DNA of 21,399 nucleotides. Source: Limnohabitans sp. Lineage in GTDB: Bacteria > Pseudomonadota > Gammaproteobacteria > Burkholderiales > Burkholderiaceae_C. Below the pieces are notes generated by a model that ran no database searches, had not been told where the DNA came from, and saw nothing but the letters and a program-made list of their open reading frames with translations. The position numbers were made by a program, and so were the translations under genes. Shown in pieces: positions 7,331 through 19,699 of this stretch (its first letter is position 1; each line of letters opens with the position of its first letter). The stretch covers positions 1 through 21,399 of the forward strand of contig SHXP01000009.1 of assembly GCA_009693225.1 (NCBI GenBank). Direction: 5' to 3'.

Positions 7331-8639
7331 GCTCACCACATAGATTGTCGGAGAGAGTGTGCGTGTTTGATGGAATGCCGGGGATTAATTGACCCGGCGA
7401 GGGAAGCAAGTGCGCCTGAGTGTTGTTTGCAAGAAACGCTTGCAACTGATCCACACCCTCCTGCCTGAACAGCGAGCAGGTGCAGTACAACAAATGGCCG
7501 CCTTCTGCCAGCAACGGCCATAAGGACTGCAACAGCTGTTTTTGCTGCCCGGCCAGCGCGGCCAGATCGGCCTGATGCCGCAACCATGGAATATCAGGAT
7601 GTCTGCGCACAATCCCTGAGGCGGTACACGGGGCATCCAGCAAGATGGCGTCAAACGGTTTGCCGTCCCACCAGCTTGCCGGTTCGGCCGCGTCTGCGCA
7701 CATTACCTTGGCATGCAAGCCCAGTCGCTGCAAGTTATCGGTTGTGCGTTCACAACGCGCTGCATCGATGTCAAGCGCCAGCACCTCAACATCGGCAATT
7801 TCAAGCAGGTGCGCGGTTTTGCCACCCGGGGCTGCGCAGGCGTCCAGCACACGCCAGCCGCTCTGCGGTTTCGCCGTCCGGGCTTGCAGCAACAAAGGAG
7901 CCGCCAGCTGTGCACCGGGGTCCTGCACTGAAAACCAGCCCTGTGCAAATCCTTGCAGCATTTGTGCGGGCCGCCCTTGCTGCAACACCAGCGCATCCTC
8001 ACCCAGGGCACGGCTTGGAATCCCGGCGACCAGCCATATGGCCTGCAATTCATCACGGGCCATGCGTCTGCGGTTAACGCGTACCGCCATGGGCGCAGCC
8101 AGCAGGGCTGCCTGCAAAATAGCCTGCCATTGCAGCGCATGGTCGCGCTGCATGGCGCTGATCCACCAGGTTGGATGGTTCCAGCGCGCTTGCGGCATCT
8201 GGGCAACGGCTTGCAGACACGCGGTCTTCTCGCGAACGAAGCGGCGCACACAGGCATTGATGAACGCAGCCTGGGCGCGGGTTACCGGGTCTCGCTTGGC
8301 GGCTTCCACCAGCTGATTCACCAGGGTATGCATGGGGTACATGGCGGATTCATCGGGTATCGCCAACGCCAGGCCGACACATAACAGGCTGTCCAACGCA
8401 GGCGGCGGCTTGCGGCTGACCAAGTGTTGCCTGATCGCCTGGGTACGGCCCCATTCGCGCAGCACGGCGAACAGCAAGGCCTGGGAAGCTGCCCGCAAGC
8501 GCGGTTCAACCGGTGCCAGGGCCAAGGCATGGTTGCTGCCACGGCGCACCGCCTGCAAGGCCTGGCTGCAGGCTTGCAATTGTTGCCATAGGGGGGGCGA
8601 ATCAGCTGCAGGACTTGTTGGCAACGAGTCCGTGCTCAC
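7281..8639 (-). CDS. rsmB: 16S rRNA (cytosine-967-C5)-methyltransferase RsmB
   Basis: A 452-aa SAM-dependent enzyme that methylates C967 of 16S rRNA on the naked or early-assembly RNA. An N-terminal NusB-like helical RNA-binding domain (about 20-150) precedes a Rossmann methyltransferase domain. Motif I DACAAPGGKT lies at 266-275, LLDAPCTASG holds Cys338 (motif IV) and YCTCSLF holds Cys388 (motif VI), the two cysteines of the RNA m5C methyltransferases; Cys388 is the expected nucleophile. The C-terminus has the GEHDGFFYALLER segment typical of the family. Length is close to E. coli RsmB (429 aa). The start is GTG at 8639-8637, overlapping the TGA of the upstream lemA-like gene (GTGA); the next Met is at residue 100, so GTG is well supported. 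E. coli rsmB is instead in the def-fmt operon. Confidence 0.95.
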   Translation of the reverse strand: MSTDSLPTSPAADSPPLWQQLQACSQALQAVRRGSNHALALAPVEPRLRAASQALLFAVLREWGRTQAIRQHLVSRKPPPALDSLLCVGLALAIPDESAMYPMHTLVNQLVEAAKRDPVTRAQAAFINACVRRFVREKTACLQAVAQMPQARWNHPTWWISAMQRDHALQWQAILQAALLAAPMAVRVNRRRMARDELQAIWLVAGIPSRALGEDALVLQQGRPAQMLQGFAQGWFSVQDPGAQLAAPLLLQARTAKPQSGWRVLDACAAPGGKTAHLLEIADVEVLALDIDAARCERTTDNLQRLGLHAKVMCADAAEPASWWDGKPFDAILLDAPCTASGIVRRHPDIPWLRHQADLAALAGQQKQLLQSLWPLLAEGGHLLYCTCSLFRQEGVDQLQAFLANNTQAHLLPSPGQLIPGIPSNTHTLSDNLCGEHDGFFYALLERRATGA

Positions 8640-9190
8640 AGCGCAGTGGCCGGTTTGAATTGAAACACGCTGGCCAGCAGTGCCGCCGGGTACTGCGCAA
8701 TCGCTTGATTGTATTCTGCGATGGCTTCATTGAACCGGTTGAGTTCGGGTTGCACAAGCAAATCAAGTTCCAGCCAGCGTTGCTTCAAGGCTTCAGGCAT
8801 ATTGATGTAGTAAACATCCGGGTGTATCAAGGCGGCCCAGGCGTCCTGCAACTCTGCCGCAGCATCGTGCAAAGCCTTGGCGCTGTCTGCTTCCAGGGTA
8901 TGTGTCTGCATGCGGGCAATCGCCACCGTGGACAAGCCGGCAGCCACCTGCAGGCGCGTCCAATGGCTTTGACCGAGTTCAGCGCCTGCGTGTCCGTCCC
9001 ACAGTTGCGGCGCCTGCGTGGCGGCCGTCACTGCGTGTTGGACCAGTTCCTGGTAATTGAGCAATACCGCTTTCAACGGGGCAAACTGCTGTTTGATCCG
9101 GGTGCGCAAGCGCACCAAGCGGTTGTAGGCGCCCAGCACCCAGAACACCAGCACGGCGATGAGAATCCAGAACCAGCGTAAATTCAGCAT
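8636..9190 (-). CDS. LemA family membrane-anchored protein
   Basis: A 184-aa protein of the LemA family. It has one N-terminal membrane helix (WFWILIAVLVFWVLGAY, about 6-22) followed by a long helical, cytoplasmic or periplasmic domain with the family pattern (YNRLVRLRTRIKQQF near 22-36, LLNYQELV, FNEAIAEYNQAI, YPAALLA near the end). No enzymatic residues are recognised and no general function is established. I chose ATG 9190 because it puts the membrane helix at the N-terminus as in other LemA proteins; an in-frame ATG at 9355 would add 55 polar residues and run 98 bp into rpoC. It starts 67 bp after rpoC, beyond a terminator hairpin, and its TGA overlaps the rsmB GTG. No convincing promoter is visible in the short gap, so it may depend on read-through or on a promoter inside rpoC. 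Confidence 0.88.
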   Translation of the reverse strand: MLNLRWFWILIAVLVFWVLGAYNRLVRLRTRIKQQFAPLKAVLLNYQELVQHAVTAATQAPQLWDGHAGAELGQSHWTRLQVAAGLSTVAIARMQTHTLEADSAKALHDAAAELQDAWAALIHPDVYYINMPEALKQRWLELDLLVQPELNRFNEAIAEYNQAIAQYPAALLASVFQFKPATAL

Positions 9191-9225
9191 GACAGCGCCC
9201 CGGGTAAGACCACAGAACAGACCGT

Positions 9226-9257
9226 GCAACAAGGCCCCCGAAGGGGCCCCGTGTTGC
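9226..9257 (-). terminator. Intrinsic terminator after rpoC
   Basis: On the minus strand the base after the rpoC stop begins a two-part hairpin. The inner stem is GGCCCC/GGGGCC (9248-9243 with 9238-9233) closed by a UUCG tetraloop on a C-G pair. A T-rich TTGTTGC follows. The T-rich tail can also pair with GCAACA on the other side (9226-9231 with 9252-9257), separated by small unpaired bases, giving a longer stem. Position and composition fit the end of the rpoBC transcript. The T-tract is interrupted (TTGTT), so leakiness into lemA is plausible. Confidence 0.8.
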
Positions 9258-13471
<4,214 letters not shown>

Positions 13472-13475
<4 letters not shown>

Positions 13476-16400
13476 GAACGCTCCAACTCAATATCAATGC
13501 CCAATGAACGAATTTCTTTGACCAGCACGTTGAACGATTCGGGCATGCCCGCTTCGATCGCGTGCTCGCCTTTGACGATGCTTTCGTAAACCTTAGTACG
13601 GCCTTGCACGTCGTCGGACTTGACGGTGAGCATTTCCTGCAAGGTGTAGGAGGCGCCATAGGCTTCGAGCGCCCAGACCTCCATCTCGCCGAAACGCTGT
13701 CCGCCGAACTGCGCCTTGCCGCCCAGCGGTTGCTGCGTGACCAGGCTGTAAGGGCCGGTGGAACGTGCGTGCATCTTGTCGTCGACCAGATGGTGCAGTT
13801 TCAACACATGCATATAGCCGACGGTGGTCGGGCGGTCAAACGCGTCGCCAGTGCGGCCATCAAACAAATGCGCCTGTGTGCGGGCAGCGGTCAAACCCTT
13901 GGCTTTCACCACGTCTTCAGGGTAAGCCAGTTTCAGCATGGTACGGATGTCTTCTTCGGAAGCACCGTCAAACACAGGGGTGGCAAACGGTACGCCCAGG
14001 GACAGGTTGTGCGCCATTTCCTTCACATCCTTGTCCGCCAGCATGACCAGGTTTTCCTTGTGGCCGGTGGTGTTGTAGAGGGTTTCCAGGAAGCTGCGCA
14101 TTTCAGAAGCCTTGGCTTCTTCTTGCAACATATGGCCGAGTTGCTCGCCGATGCCCTTGGCAGCCCAGCCCAGATGCACTTCAAGCACCTGACCCACGTT
14201 CATGCGCGAAGGCACGCCCAGCGGGTTGAGCACGATGTCCGCCGGTGTTCCGTCAGCCATGTAAGGCATGTCTTCGACCGGCACGATCTTGGAGACCACA
14301 CCTTTGTTGCCGTGACGGCCGGCCATCTTGTCGCCGGGTTGCAGCCGGCGTTTGACCGCCAGGTAAACCTTGACCATCTTCAACACACCGGCCGGCAATT
14401 CGTCGCCCTGGGTGAGTTTCTTGCGCTTTCCTTCAAAGGTCAAGTCAAAGCTGTGACGGGTTTGCGCCAGTGCGTTTTTGATGGATTCGAGTTGCGATGC
14501 CACTTCTTCATCGGCCGGCCGGATATCGAACCAATGGAATTTCTCGACAGCCGCCAGGTAATCCTTGTTGATTTTGCTGCCCTTGGGCAGTTTGTTCGGA
14601 CCGCCGCTGGCCACTTTGCCCAACAGCAATTTGTGGATACGGTCAAAGGCGTCAGCTTCAACAATGCGCAATTGGTCGTTCAAATCGAGACGGAAGCGCT
14701 TGAGTTCATCGTCGATGATCTGCTGGGCGCGCTTGTCGCGCACAATGCCTTCGCGGGTGAACACCTGCACGTCGATCACCGTGCCTTGCGAACCTTGATC
14801 AACACGCAAGGACGTGTCTTTCACGTCGGAGGCTTTTTCGCCGAAGATGGCGCGCAGCAGTTTTTCTTCCGGCGTGAGTGTGGTTTCGCCTTTGGGTGTG
14901 ACCTTGCCGACCAGCACATCGCCGGGTTGAACCTCGGCACCGACGAAGATTATGCCGGACTCGTCCAGACGGTTGAGTTGTTGTTCGGCCAGGTTGGGAA
15001 TATCACGCGTGATTTCTTCCGCACCGAGTTTGGTGTCACGCGCCATCACCACCAGTTCTTCGATGTGAATCGAGGTGTAACGGTCTTCGGCCACCACGCG
15101 CTCAGAGATCAGGATGGAATCTTCGAAGTTGTAGCCGTTCCAGGGCATGAAAGCCACCAGCATGTTCTGACCCAGGGCGAGTTCACCCAGATCGGTCGAT
15201 GCGCCGTCGGCAATCACATCCCCTTTGGCCAGTTTGTCGCCACGTTTGACGATGGGACGCTGGTGGATATTGGTGTTCTGGTTGGAACGCTGATACTTGA
15301 TCAGGTTGTAAATGTCCACGCCGACTTCACCGGCCTGTGTTTCAGCGTCGTTGACACGCACCACGATGCGGGTGGCATCGATGTAATCAACCGCGCCGCC
15401 GCGCAAAGCGGTGACGACAGTGCCGGAGTCGATCGCGGCCACGCGCTCGATCCCGGTCCCGACAAAGGCTTTTTCAGGACGCAACACTGGCACAGCCTGG
15501 CGCTGCATGTTGGCACCCATCAAGGCGCGGTTCGCGTCATCGTGCTCAAGGAAAGGCACGAGCGAAGCGGCGACGGAGACAATTTGCGCCGGCGACACAT
15601 CCATGTACTGAACGCGCTCCTTGCTGCACAAAATCGATTCGCCTTTTTCACGGGCGGACACCAGGTTGCCGGTCAAGCGGTCGTCTTTGTCCAAGGTGGC
15701 ATTGGCTTGCGCGATCACGTACTTGGCCTCTTCAATGGCCGAGAGGTAATCGATTTCACACGTCACCTGGGCATCGTGCACCCGGCGGTAAGGGGTTTCG
15801 ATGAAACCGTATTCGTTCAATCGCGCATACAGGGAAAGCGAGTTGATCAGACCGATGTTCGGGCCTTCCGGTGTTTCAATCGGACAGACACGGCCGTAGT
15901 GGGTGACGTGCACGTCGCGAACTTCAAAGCCGGCACGCTCACGCGTCAAACCGCCCGGGCCAAGGGCCGATACACGGCGCTTGTGGGTTATCTCGGACAA
16001 GGGGTTGGTCTGGTCCATGAACTGCGACAACTGTGACGCGCCGAAGAATTCCTTGAGCGCGGCAGAGATCGGTTTGGAGTTGATCAGATCATGTGGCATG
16101 AGCGGTTCCTGCTCGGCCTGACCCAGTCGTTCCTTGACGGCTTTTTCAATACGCGCCAGACCGGTGCGGTACTGGTTTTCAGCGAGTTCGCCGACACAAC
16201 GCACGCGCCGATTGCCCAGGTGATCGATGTCATCGACTTCGCCGCGGCCGTTGCGCAGGTCCACCAGAATCTTGACGACCGCCAGAATGTCTTCATTGTT
16301 GAGCACCATAGGGCCGGTGCTTTCATCGCGGCCGACACGGGCATTGAATTTCATGCGTCCGACACGGGACAAATCGTAGGTGTCCGGGTTGTAGAACAAA

Positions 16401-17584
16401 CGCTGGAACAAGGCTTGCACCGCGTCTTCAGTGGGCGGCTCGCCGGGGCGCATCATGCGGTAGACGGCCACACGCGCGGCGAACTCGTCGGCGGTCTCAT
16501 CGATACGCAGGGTCTGCGAAATATAGGCGCCCTGGTCCAATTCGTTGGTGTAGATGCATTGCAAATCCTGCACACCGCTGAAGCGCAGTTTTTTCAACAG
16601 CACTTCAGTCAGTTCGTCGTTTGCTTTGGCAATGATTTCGCCGGTTTCCTCATCAACGATATTGCGTGCGATCACACGGCCGATCAAAAAGTCTTCGGGT
16701 ACGCTGATGTGCGTGGTGCCTGACTCTTCCAGATCGCGGGTATGGCGTGCGGTGATGCGCTTGTCTTTGGCAACCACCACATTGCCGCTTTTGCCTGTGA
16801 TGTCAAAGCGCGCGACTTCGCCGCGCAGACGCTCGGCCACAAATTCCATTTGTGCGCCGCTGTCCATCAGACGGAAAATGTCATTGACAAAGAAGTTGGC
16901 CAGGATGGCTTCAGGCGTCAAACCGATGGCTTTGAGCAGTATGGTGACCGGCATTTTGCGGCGGCGGTCGACACGGAAATACAAAATGTCCTTGGGATCG
17001 AATTCGTAATCCAGCCAGGAACCGCGGTAAGGGATGATGCGCGCGGAAAACAGCAGCTTGCCGGAACTGTGGGTCTTGCCTTTGTCATGCTCGAAGAAGA
17101 CACCGGGTGAACGGTGTAACTGAGACACGATGACCCGTTCGGTACCGTTGATGACGAAAGAGCCTTTGTCGGTCATCAAGGGCACTTCGCCCATATAGAC
17201 TTCCTGCTCCTTGACTTCCTTGACCACTTTGGATTGCGGTGTCGAGGAGTCACGGTCATAAATAATGAGTTGCACACGGGCGCGCACGGCAGATGAGAAA
17301 GTCAGACCGCGCATCTGGCACTCGCGCACGTCAAACGCAGGCTTGGCCAGGTTGTATTCCAGGTATTTCATCTCGACAAAACCATTGTGCGAGATGATAG
17401 GGAAGGCGGCGTCAAATGCAGCCTGCAAACCTTCATTGGTTCGTTTTTTGGGCGGGACATCTGCCTGCAAAAACGCGGTGTACGCGTCTTTTTGCATTTG
17501 CAGCAGATAAGGGATTTCCAGCACGCTGTCGCGGCTGCCGAAACTTTTGCGGATGCGCTTGCGTTCGGTAAATGTGTAGGCCAT
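13472..17584 (-). CDS. rpoB: RNA polymerase subunit beta
   Basis: A 1370-aa core subunit forming half of the polymerase active cleft and the rifampicin pocket. The rifampicin-determining cluster is at about 517-541: Asp524, His534 and Ser539 correspond to E. coli Asp516, His526 and Ser531 and are wild-type, so the sequence predicts normal rifampicin susceptibility at these sites. The cluster differs from E. coli by conservative changes (Thr in DQTN, Val in KRRVSA). The conserved GDKMAGRHGNKGV segment near the C-terminal third holds the two active-site lysines. ATG at 17584 is preceded by GGAG at a good distance. The gene follows rplL after a 254-bp structured spacer and overlaps rpoC by 4 bp. 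Confidence 0.99.
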
Positions 17585-17838
17585 GAGTACTCCGGACTTG
17601 ATTCACTCGGCGACTGGGGCCGCACAGTTTGCTCTGGGCAAGTGTGCGTTGTGCTTGGCCCGCTGGCCACTACCAGCGTTGGCGGACAGTTGCGCATTGC
17701 ACGCAACCCGAACCAAGGTTCTTCTGCAGTCAGCTCAGAAGACACTCGACAGCAAACCGGCGCTTGCTGTCGGGTGCGCTCTGAGAGCGCTAAAGGCTGG
17801 ATACCCCTTGTGAGGGCGGCCAGCCTTTGCGGAGTCGA
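17585..17838 (-). other. Structured rplL-rpoB intercistronic region
   Basis: A 254-bp non-coding spacer in the transcript. Between 17622 and 17828 it is nearly filled by seven consecutive inverted repeats, listed 5' to 3' on the minus strand: 17828-17792 (9-bp stem), 17790-17776 (6-7 bp), 17771-17748 (8 bp), 17742-17720 (7 bp), 17707-17689 (6 bp), 17678-17661 (6 bp) and 17647-17622 (5 plus 4 bp). The last bases before rpoB hold its ribosome site. In E. coli this spacer carries an attenuator and an RNase III processing site that lower rpoBC output relative to the ribosomal genes; an equivalent role here is inference. No reading frame in it resembles a protein I know. Confidence 0.7.
17792..17828 (-). 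terminator. Candidate attenuator hairpin after rplL
   Basis: This is the first hairpin after the rplL stop, 10 bp downstream. Perfect 9-bp arms AAAGGCTGG/CCAGCCTTT enclose a loop that can itself pair (CCCT-CACA-AGGG). Only UUU follows the stem before AGCGC, so it looks like a weak or partial terminator, consistent with the known rplL-rpoB attenuator position in E. coli. It could instead be an RNase III processing stem. Confidence 0.5.
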
Positions 17839-18213
17839 TTATTTGAGTTCGACTTTGGCGCCGGCATCTTCCAGTTTCTTCTTGGCAGCTTCGGCGTCTG
17901 CCTTGGGGGCGGCTTCCTTGACGGCCTTGGGTGCGCCGTCGACCAGGTCCTTGGCTTCTTTCAAGCCCAGGCCGGTGATTTCGCGAACCGCTTTGATGAC
18001 GCTGACCTTGTTGGCGCCGGCTTCGAGCAACATCACGTTGAACTCGGTTTTCTCTTCAACAGCGGCTGCTGCACCGCCGCCGGCTGCAGCAGGTGCAGCC
18101 ATCGCAGCAGCGCTCACGCCGAATTTCTCTTCGATGGCTTTCACAAGATCGTTGAGTTCCATTACCGTCATGCTGTCCAGTGCCGTCAAAAATGCGTCTT
18201 TATCGAATGCCAT
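17839..18213 (-). CDS. rplL: 50S ribosomal protein L7/L12
   Basis: A 124-aa stalk protein, present in multiple dimers on L10, that recruits translational GTPases. The N-terminal dimerisation helices (1-33, with LDSMTVMELNDLVKAIEEKF) are followed by an Ala/Gly-rich flexible hinge (about 35-52) and the globular C-terminal domain (53-124) with the conserved EKTEFNVMLLEAGANKVSVIK and GLGLKEAKDLVDGAPKAVKE features, read here in pieces. Length matches the family (about 120-125 aa). The ATG at 18213 has AAGGA upstream. It lies 64 bp after rplJ, within the L10 operon, and is followed by the long spacer to rpoB. Confidence 0.98.
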   Translation of the reverse strand: MAFDKDAFLTALDSMTVMELNDLVKAIEEKFGVSAAAMAAPAAAGGGAAAAVEEKTEFNVMLLEAGANKVSVIKAVREITGLGLKEAKDLVDGAPKAVKEAAPKADAEAAKKKLEDAGAKVELK

Positions 18214-18236
18214 GTTATTTCCTTAACTCGTTCAGG

Positions 18237-18253
18237 GCTGCCAAAGCGGCAGC
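18237..18253 (-). other. Hairpin in the rplJ-rplL spacer
   Basis: Perfect 6-bp arms GCTGCC/GGCAGC around a 5-base loop lie between rplJ and rplL, about 24 bp before the rplL start. There is no T-run after it. It may influence rplL initiation or mRNA stability, which matters because L7/L12 is made in several copies per L10. This is inference. Confidence 0.4.
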
Positions 18254-18277
18254 AGATTTTTAAAAGTGCTGCACGCT

Positions 18278-18778
18278 TTACGCGGCAACCGCCTCTTCTT
18301 TTTTCGCCGCCAATGCGCCGAGTACCACTGCAGTACGCGACATGGGCGACATCAGCAAGCCACACAATTGCGCCAGCAGCACATCCTTGGTGGGAATGCT
18401 TGCCAGTTGTTTGACACCGTTGACGTCCAGGGATTTGCCTGCAAATGCGCCGCCGCGAATGACCAACTTGTCGTTGGTCTTGGCGAAATCGGCCACCACT
18501 TTGGCAGCGGCCACAGCATCCACAGAGAATCCGTAGATCAGCGGTCCGGTCATCTGGTCAGAGACACTTTCAAACGACGTACCGGCGACAGCACGGCGTG
18601 CCAGCGTGTTTTTCAACACGCTGAGCGATACGCCCTGGCTGCGCGCACTGGCGCGGAATTTGGTCATGTCAGCGACCGAGATGCCGCGGTATTCCGCCAT
18701 CACCAGCGTCTGCGCCTGTGCTGCCAATGCCGCCACCTCGGTGACGACGGCTTCTTTTTCACTGCGATTCAGACTCAA
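18278..18778 (-). CDS. rplJ: 50S ribosomal protein L10
   Basis: A 166-aa protein forming the base of the ribosomal stalk, binding 23S rRNA and the L7/L12 dimers through its C-terminal helix. The N-terminus MSLNRSEKEAVVTEVAALA and the internal AEYRGISVADMTKFR and VLKNTLARRA segments are typical of L10; the Ala-rich C-terminus ends AAKKEEAVAA. The start codon is TTG (18778-18776), chosen because a strong AAGGAG lies six bases before it and because it gives the MSLNR start common in betaproteobacteria. The L10-L7/L12 complex represses its own mRNA in E. coli, and a matching leader lies upstream (18790-18920). Confidence 0.97.
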   Translation of the reverse strand: MSLNRSEKEAVVTEVAALAAQAQTLVMAEYRGISVADMTKFRASARSQGVSLSVLKNTLARRAVAGTSFESVSDQMTGPLIYGFSVDAVAAAKVVADFAKTNDKLVIRGGAFAGKSLDVNGVKQLASIPTKDVLLAQLCGLLMSPMSRTAVVLGALAAKKEEAVAA

Positions 18779-18784
18779 GGTCTA

Positions 18785-18925
18785 CTCCTTCAAAATGTGT
18801 TTCGGGTTGCCCCTCGACACGCCTGTTTCAGCGATCTGACTGTCAAGAAAATTTTTCTTTTCAGCGGGATCGCCATCTGCGTTGGCTGGTGAATTAAGTG
18901 CAGACAAGCTGAACGCCAACGGTCT
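18785..18925 (-). promoter_or_regulatory. L10 mRNA leader, candidate L10-L7/L12 autoregulatory site
   Basis: On the minus strand, a stem GCGATC/GATCGC (18873-18868 with 18836-18831) is flanked by an outer stem ACGC/GCGT (18882-18879 with 18822-18819). The two are separated by an asymmetric internal loop, AGATG on one side and TGAAACAG on the other. AGA opposite TGA in such a loop is the pattern of a kink-turn, the known L10 contact. The inner stem is capped by an A/T-rich hairpin (AAGAA/TTCTT). A GGG-GCAA-CCC hairpin and the AAGGAG of rplJ follow. GTTGGC/GCCAAC (18920-18915 with 18886-18881) adds an upstream helix. The arrangement matches the bacterial L10 leader family; I could not run a covariance model. 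Confidence 0.75.
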
Positions 18926-18933
18926 TGGATGGC

Positions 18934-18957
18934 TCAGGCGGTTCGAAAACCACCTGA
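18934..18957 (-). other. 10-bp UUCG hairpin in the rplA-rplJ spacer
   Basis: On the minus strand UCAGGUGGUU and AACCGCCUGA form ten consecutive pairs (one G-U) around a UUCG loop. No T-run follows, so it is not a classical terminator. It lies between rplA and the L10 leader and may be an upstream arm of that leader or a processing or stability element. Confidence 0.6.
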
Positions 18958-18972
18958 CCCACCGCTTCAAGC

Positions 18973-18988
18973 CCTGTCCGAAGACAAG
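18973..18988 (-). other. Short C(UUCG)G hairpin after rplA
   Basis: CTTGTC-TTCG-GACAGG on the minus strand makes a 6-bp stem (one G-U) with a stable C(UUCG)G tetraloop, starting 19 bases after the rplA stop. No T-run follows. It may protect the 3' end of the rplKA message. Confidence 0.5.
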
Positions 18989-19006
18989 TCCTGAATGCCG
19001 AACGCT

Positions 19007-19699
19007 TTACGCGCTCAGTGTTTGTGTATCTACACGAACGCCTACACCCATGGTGGACGAGACCGCTAACTTGCGCAGGTAAACACCTTTGCTGGTTGCG
19101 GGTTTGGCTTTGCTCAAGGCGTCGATCAATGCGACCAGATTACCTTGCAGCTTGTCACTGTCAAAGGAACGGCGGCCGATGGTGGCGTGCACGATACCGG
19201 CCTTGTCGACACGGAATTGCACCTGGCCGGCCTTGGCATTGCGCACCGCAGTGGCAACGTCAGGGGTGACGGTACCGACCTTAGGATTTGGCATCAGACC
19301 GCGCGGGCCGAGGATTTGACCCAGGGTACCGACCACACGCATGGCGTCAGGCGCGGCAATGACCACATCAAAGGGCATATCACCGGCCTTGATGCGCGCA
19401 GCCAGATCGTCCATGCCGACCACATCAGCACCGGCAGCCAGCGCTTCTTCGGCTTTAGCACCTTGGGCGAACACAGCCACACGTGCGATTTTGCCGGTGC
19501 CGTTGGGCAACACGACGGCGCCACGCACCATCTGGTCGGATTTTTTCGCGTCAATACCGAGTTGTACAGCCACGTCGATGGATTCATCGAACTTGGCGGT
19601 TGCGCACTCTTTGACAATCTTCAAGGCATCGGCAAACGGATACAGCTTGGTGCTGTCAACCTTGCCGGCGAAAGATTTTTGTTTTTTGGTCAGGCTCAT
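19007..19699 (-). CDS. rplA: 50S ribosomal protein L1
   Basis: A 230-aa protein of the mobile L1 stalk at the ribosomal E site, and in E. coli the repressor of its own L11-L1 mRNA. Recognisable segments include MSLTKKQKSFAGKVDSTKLY at the start, KFDESIDVAVQLGID, the central GPRGLMPNPKVGTVT and QVQFRVDKAGIVHATIGRRSF-like stretch (QFRVDKAGIVHATIG). Length is the usual 229-235 aa. The ATG overlaps the rplK TGA (ATGA) and has GGAGG upstream, inside the end of rplK. It is followed by 228 bp of leader before rplJ. Confidence 0.98.
   Translation of the reverse strand: MSLTKKQKSFAGKVDSTKLYPFADALKIVKECATAKFDESIDVAVQLGIDAKKSDQMVRGAVVLPNGTGKIARVAVFAQGAKAEEALAAGADVVGMDDLAARIKAGDMPFDVVIAAPDAMRVVGTLGQILGPRGLMPNPKVGTVTPDVATAVRNAKAGQVQFRVDKAGIVHATIGRRSFDSDKLQGNLVALIDALSKAKPATSKGVYLRKLAVSSTMGVGVRVDTQTLSA

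Noticed and set aside
8588..8595. G homopolymer in the start of rsmB as a possible frameshift
   Set aside because: The frame continues intact through it with family-like sequence on both sides (SPPLWQQL).
13562..16036. Long open frame (824 codons) on the + strand opposite rpoB
   Set aside because: It mirrors the codon structure of rpoB, has no recognisable domain and lies wholly antisense to an intact essential gene; a shadow frame caused by GC-biased codon use.
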